A stretch of 64,000 nucleotides of DNA from Aminipila sp047974845 (GTDB lineage: Bacteria; Bacillota; Clostridia; Peptostreptococcales; Anaerovoracaceae). The stretch lies in contig JBKECQ010000041.1 in the NCBI GenBank assembly GCA_047974845.1, forward strand, positions 38,079-102,078, given 5' to 3'. Every line of letters starts with the position of its first letter. The first letter of the stretch is position 1. Position numbers and translations under genes: made by a program. Positions 60,847-64,000 of the stretch are shown piece by piece. Under the pieces are notes generated by a model that was not told the origin of the DNA, made no database searches, and was given only the letters and a program-made list of their open reading frames with translations.

Positions 60847-61055
60847 ATGTTATTTTGAGTTATGGTTTTGATGAATAATACATACTTGCTATTAATTTTT
60901 TAATAAATTTATTAATAAATTAATAAAAAAATGGTACAAGCTATGATATATTTTATTTAAACTTTCTTTTGTGAAATTTCTGATTAATAGCAATTTACTG
61001 GTAATGCGGGTTTTTTTCAGTTACAAATACAAAAAAATGATTAGTTTTATCTATG

Positions 61056-61071
61056 TTGGCATAGGCTTTGC
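61056..61071 (+). promoter_or_regulatory. Putative sigma-54 (-24/-12) promoter of the GABA operon
   Basis: The sequence TTGGCATA-ggct-TTGC at 61056-61071 has the -24 GG (61058-61059) and -12 GC (61070-61071) exactly 12 bp apart. It matches the RpoN consensus TGGCAC-N5-TTGC except for the last bases of the -24 box. Expected start about 61082, 40 bp before the RBS. No sigma-70 promoter is equally good here. An enhancer-binding activator would be required; its gene is not in the window. Confidence 0.6.
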
Positions 61072-61134
61072 GAATATATATTGCAAGATAAAAAAATATC
61101 AATTTGTTTACTAATCAGTATTGGAGGAGAAAAA

Positions 61135-62490
61135 ATGGAATTAAAAAATGCATTACCTAAAATTATTACATCAGAGCTTCCTGGCGAGAAGGCCAAGAAG
61201 ATTATTGAAAGAAGAGCAGAGTCTATTCCAAATGCTATTAAATGTATATATCCTTGCGTAATGGAAAGAGCGGAAGGGGCAATGTTTGAAGACGTTGACG
61301 GAAACCTTTTCCTAGATTGGATTGGTGGAGTTGGTGTTACAAACGTGGGTTATAGTCAGCCGAAAGTAATAAAAGCTGTACAGGAGCAGGCAGAAAAATA
61401 CTTCCACAGCATGATGAACATAACTACACATGAAGGATATATTAAGCTTGCTGAAAAAATGAATCAGATTGTACCTGTTAGAGGAGAGAAAAGAAAAACA
61501 ATGTTCTTAAACAGTGGTGCGGAAGCGGACGAAAATGCTGTTAAGATTGCAAAAGGCTATACAGGACGTCCTAATATCATTGTATTTAGTGGTGCATTCC
61601 ATGGAAGAACTCTTATGACTATGGCTATGACCGGTAAGAAAGCTTATTCAGTTGGAATGGGACCTTTCCCTGATGGTGTATATCGTGTTGAATATCCATA
61701 TTTATACAGAGCTCCAAAGGGTCTAACTGAGCAAGAAGCAATTGATTACTACGTTAACAAAATTGAAACTGCATTTATTGAAGCTTCTCCGGCGGAATAC
61801 ATAGCAGCTATTGTTTTAGAGCCGGTTCAAGGTGAGGGTGGATTTGTACCAGCGCCAATTGAATGGGTTAAAGCTATAAGAAAAATTTGTGATGAAAAGG
61901 GAATCTTGCTGATAGCAGACGAAGTGCAGACCGGATTTGCACGTTCAGGTAGAATGTTTGCCAGTGAATATTGGGCAGAAGCCGGTTGTGCTGCGGATAT
62001 TATTACAACAGCTAAGTCAATTGCCGGTGGTGCACCAATAAGTGCTGTAACAACCAGTGCAGAAATCATGGATAAAGTTCCTGCTGGAACTATTGGTGGA
62101 ACATATTGCGGAAATGCACTTGCCTGTGCGGCGGCATTAGAAGTTATAAATATTATGGAGACTGAAAAGTTCCCGGAAAAGGCTCTTAAAATTGCCGATA
62201 AAGTAATGAATATATGGAAGAAATGGCAAGAACAATATGAGGTTGTAGGCGATGTAAGAGGCGTTGGAAGCATGATGGGTATAGAGTTTGTTAAGGATAA
62301 GGAAACCAAAGAACCAAACCCTGAAATTGTAAATAAAATTGTTAAGGAAGCTTGGAATCATGGATTACTTTTAGAAAGCGCAGGAACTTATGGAAATGTT
62401 ATACGTTTCCTTGCACCGCTAGTAATTACTGACCAGCAGTTAGATGCAGGTTTAGCTATATATGAAGAAGCTATTAAAGCAAGTCTTTAA
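61135..62490 (+). CDS. gabT: 4-aminobutyrate aminotransferase
   Basis: PLP-dependent class III aminotransferase of 451 residues. It converts GABA plus 2-oxoglutarate to succinate semialdehyde plus glutamate. Landmarks are NSGAEADENAVKIAK (about 125-139), FHGRTLMTMAMTGKK, EPVQGEGG (about 224-231), ADEVQTGFARSG and the PLP lysine in TTAKSIAGGAP. The GABA assignment rests mainly on the downstream 4-hydroxybutyrate dehydrogenase and 4-hydroxybutyryl-CoA dehydratase genes. The start is the ATG after GGAGGAG (61123-61129); an upstream TTG at 61081 is rejected. It is the first gene of the fermentation operon. Confidence 0.92.
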   Translation: MELKNALPKIITSELPGEKAKKIIERRAESIPNAIKCIYPCVMERAEGAMFEDVDGNLFLDWIGGVGVTNVGYSQPKVIKAVQEQAEKYFHSMMNITTHEGYIKLAEKMNQIVPVRGEKRKTMFLNSGAEADENAVKIAKGYTGRPNIIVFSGAFHGRTLMTMAMTGKKAYSVGMGPFPDGVYRVEYPYLYRAPKGLTEQEAIDYYVNKIETAFIEASPAEYIAAIVLEPVQGEGGFVPAPIEWVKAIRKICDEKGILLIADEVQTGFARSGRMFASEYWAEAGCAADIITTAKSIAGGAPISAVTTSAEIMDKVPAGTIGGTYCGNALACAAALEVINIMETEKFPEKALKIADKVMNIWKKWQEQYEVVGDVRGVGSMMGIEFVKDKETKEPNPEIVNKIVKEAWNHGLLLESAGTYGNVIRFLAPLVITDQQLDAGLAIYEEAIKASL

Positions 62491-62494
62491 CAAA

Positions 62495-62603
62495 AAACAG
62501 ATAGGTAAAAGTAGGTTGAGTTGAAATAAGAAACAGCATAGTTAAAAGTAAGTTGAGTTGTATATAAATAAGGTTATGGATGTCGGGAGCTATCCAGCTC
62601 CCG
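62495..62603 (+). repeat. Direct repeats and GC-rich hairpin between gabT and 4hbD
   Basis: A ~29-bp direct repeat (62495-62523 and 62531-62560, sharing GTAAGTTGAGTTG-like ends) is followed by a perfect 8-bp GC-rich stem CGGGAGCT (62584-62591) / AGCTCCCG (62596-62603) with loop ATCC. No T-run follows. The hairpin is unusually GC-rich for this region and may act as an RNA-processing or stability element between the two genes. Confidence 0.6.
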
Positions 62604-62724
62604 GCTGGAACGGAATAAAAAGTAAGAGAATGTATTTTAAAACGAAAATGGATATTTATTGGGGCAAAACTTAATAGAGTATGATTTTCAAAATGAAATT
62701 AATAAATAACAGGGAGGGAATAAA

Positions 62725-63846
62725 ATGCTAGCACTAAGAGTGGTTCCGAAAATATTTTACTTTGATACATTTAAAGAGTTCCATCAGGAATTCAACATAG
62801 GTCCTAGAGATGTTTTGGTTACAAATGAATGGTTGTATGATGCGTTTATTAAGCCGCTTGATATAAATACCAATGTAATAGATCAAGGTGACTTTGGGCT
62901 TGGAGAACCTTCTGATGAAATGATTGATGCTATGTCAAAGAAAATAGGCGAGTATGACTATGATAGAATTATTGCTTTTGGAGGCGGGACAATTGTAGAC
63001 ATATGTAAGATTCTAGCTTTAGATGTTCCGGAAAAGTCAGTAGACTTGTTTACAGGAGTTGTGCCTCCTAAAAAAATTAAAGAATTAATTATTGTACCAA
63101 CAACTTGTGGTACAGGAAGTGAAGTTACAAATGTTTCAATTGCAGAATTAAAGTCCATTAATACGAAAAAGGGTATAGCAGTAGAAGAAACATATGCCGA
63201 TGCAGCTGTTTTAATTCCGGAGACACTTGCAGGGCTTCCTGATTACGTTTTCTCTACAAGCTCAATAGACGCCCTTATCCATGCAATTGAATCATATCTT
63301 TCTCCAAAGGCTTCAGAGTTTACAGAAATGTACTCCTTAAAAGCTATTGAAATGATAATGGATGGATATAAGAAAATTCTAGAGAAAGGAAATACCAAGG
63401 AGAACAGGCTTCCTTATCTAAAAGAATTTGCAATTGCCTCAAATTATGCAGGAATTGCATTTGGCAATGCAGGATGTGCGGCAGTCCACGCTCTTTCATA
63501 TAGCATCGGAGGAGCTTTCCATGTACCTCATGGAGAAGCAAATTATCAGTTTTTCACAGAAGTATTCAAAATGTATGTAAGAAAACATCCTAATGGCAAA
63601 ATCAAAAAAGCAAATGAGATCTTTGCTAACATTCTGGGATGTGACATAAAAACAGTTTATGAGGAATTAGATAAATTCTTAGGTCAATTAATTGTAAAGA
63701 AACCTCTTAGAGAGTATGGAATGACAGAGGCACAAATTGATGCTTTCACTGAAAGCACAATTGAAAATCAGCAGAGATTGCTAGCTAATAACTATGTAGA
63801 ACTATCAGCAGACGAAATACGTGAAATATTCCAAAATCTTTATTAA
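62725..63846 (+). CDS. 4hbD: 4-hydroxybutyrate dehydrogenase (iron-dependent alcohol dehydrogenase family)
   Basis: 373-residue NAD(H)-dependent dehydrogenase that reduces succinate semialdehyde to 4-hydroxybutyrate. The nucleotide loop FGGGTIVDICKILAL is at about 86-100. The metal-ligand region has the family motif VHALSYSIGGAFHVPHGEANYQFF (ligands His in HALSY and HGEAN). The protein fits the 4HbD subgroup of clostridia rather than butanol dehydrogenases. RBS GGGAGGG lies 7 bp before the ATG. It stands between gabT and abfD, the order expected for GABA fermentation. Confidence 0.93.
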   Translation: MLALRVVPKIFYFDTFKEFHQEFNIGPRDVLVTNEWLYDAFIKPLDINTNVIDQGDFGLGEPSDEMIDAMSKKIGEYDYDRIIAFGGGTIVDICKILALDVPEKSVDLFTGVVPPKKIKELIIVPTTCGTGSEVTNVSIAELKSINTKKGIAVEETYADAAVLIPETLAGLPDYVFSTSSIDALIHAIESYLSPKASEFTEMYSLKAIEMIMDGYKKILEKGNTKENRLPYLKEFAIASNYAGIAFGNAGCAAVHALSYSIGGAFHVPHGEANYQFFTEVFKMYVRKHPNGKIKKANEIFANILGCDIKTVYEELDKFLGQLIVKKPLREYGMTEAQIDAFTESTIENQQRLLANNYVELSADEIREIFQNLY

Positions 63847-63870
63847 TTTTAATTTAGGGAGGACTTAAAA

Positions 63871-64000
63871 ATGGGACTTATGACAGGAGCTCAGTACATT
63901 GAAAGCTTGAGAGAATTGAAAACAAGAGTGTATATGTTTGGTGAAAAGATTGAAAATTGGGTAGACCATCCAATGATTAGACCTTCTATTAACTGTGTAG
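63871..64000 (+). CDS. abfD: 4-hydroxybutyryl-CoA dehydratase (N-terminal part)
   Basis: Only the first 43 codons are inside the window. The product begins MGLMTGAQYIESLRELKTRV and continues with the KIENWVDHPMIRPSINCV segment, closely resembling the N-terminus of the FAD/[4Fe-4S] dehydratase that makes crotonyl-CoA. RBS AGGGAGG lies 8 bp before the ATG. It would be followed by a CoA-transferase and other genes outside the window. The call rests on a short but diagnostic N-terminus. Confidence 0.85.
   Translation, partial: MGLMTGAQYIESLRELKTRVYMFGEKIENWVDHPMIRPSINCV

Overview
The window is AT-rich, with strong GGAGG-type ribosome-binding sites, a T-box leader, an ECF sigma factor, an SLH-domain surface protein and a 4-aminobutyrate to 4-hydroxybutyryl-CoA fermentation cluster. 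Together these point to an anaerobic low-GC Firmicute of class Clostridia. The visible 43 residues of the last gene look like the 4-hydroxybutyryl-CoA dehydratase of GABA-fermenting clostridia, so a relative of Clostridium aminobutyricum / Anaerovoracaceae is my inference, not a demonstrated identity. No phage, transposase, integrase, CRISPR array, rRNA or tRNA gene was seen. The window reads as core chromosome. About 64 protein genes are supported, including one 50-residue gene on the minus strand. Layout: 0-6 kb carries the division module ftsE-ftsX-(coiled-coil/M23 hydrolase), then recJ and a PDZ/S41 protease with a heavily structured leader. 6-12 kb carries a CaCA cation exchanger (minus strand), a TrpR-related repressor, a phosphopantetheinyl transferase, a metallo-beta-lactamase-fold hydrolase, RecX and a chemotaxis receptor. 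11.8-15.5 kb holds an 82-bp tandem repeat, a T-box leader and a type-2-like isoleucyl-tRNA synthetase. 15.6-21 kb holds a secreted stalk-domain/PepSY protein, rlmN, a small P-loop protein, an EamA transporter with a Nudix hydrolase, and a secreted Cys/Asn-repeat CAP protein. 21.4-26.3 kb is a complete nucleoside ABC importer (lipoprotein, double ATPase, two permeases). 26.3-35 kb holds a YgiQ radical-SAM protein, an orphan beta-class DNA methyltransferase, a YitT protein, a lipoprotein with an ABC exporter, a thioredoxin-reductase remnant and an ECF sigma/DUF4179 pair. 35.1-38.7 kb holds a structured noncoding RNA or leader followed by speA-speE-speB (arginine to agmatine to putrescine to spermidine; no speD in the window). 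38.7-55.7 kb is a run of small operons: HD hydrolase, SanA-like protein, inosine glycosylase, CPBP protease, two GH18 proteins, AAA ATPase, NnrE, LysO, TspO, MATE and CCA-adding enzyme. 55.8-59.5 kb is a minus-strand block: pseudouridine synthase, NAD kinase and oligoendopeptidase F. 59.9-64 kb holds an acidic protein, a tiny Cys-rich membrane protein and the GABA operon (aminotransferase, 4-hydroxybutyrate dehydrogenase, 4-hydroxybutyryl-CoA dehydratase). The GABA operon is preceded by a sequence with exact sigma-54 -24/-12 spacing. The most unusual signals are regulatory. First, a conserved ~40-bp element appears at three loci; it combines an extended -10 promoter with an overlapping 26-bp palindrome. 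Second, a ~300-nt RNA candidate with its own promoter and terminator precedes the polyamine operon. Third, the GABA operon carries the putative RpoN promoter. Fourth, a terminator-like hairpin sits between promoter and ribosome-binding site at 54.15 kb.
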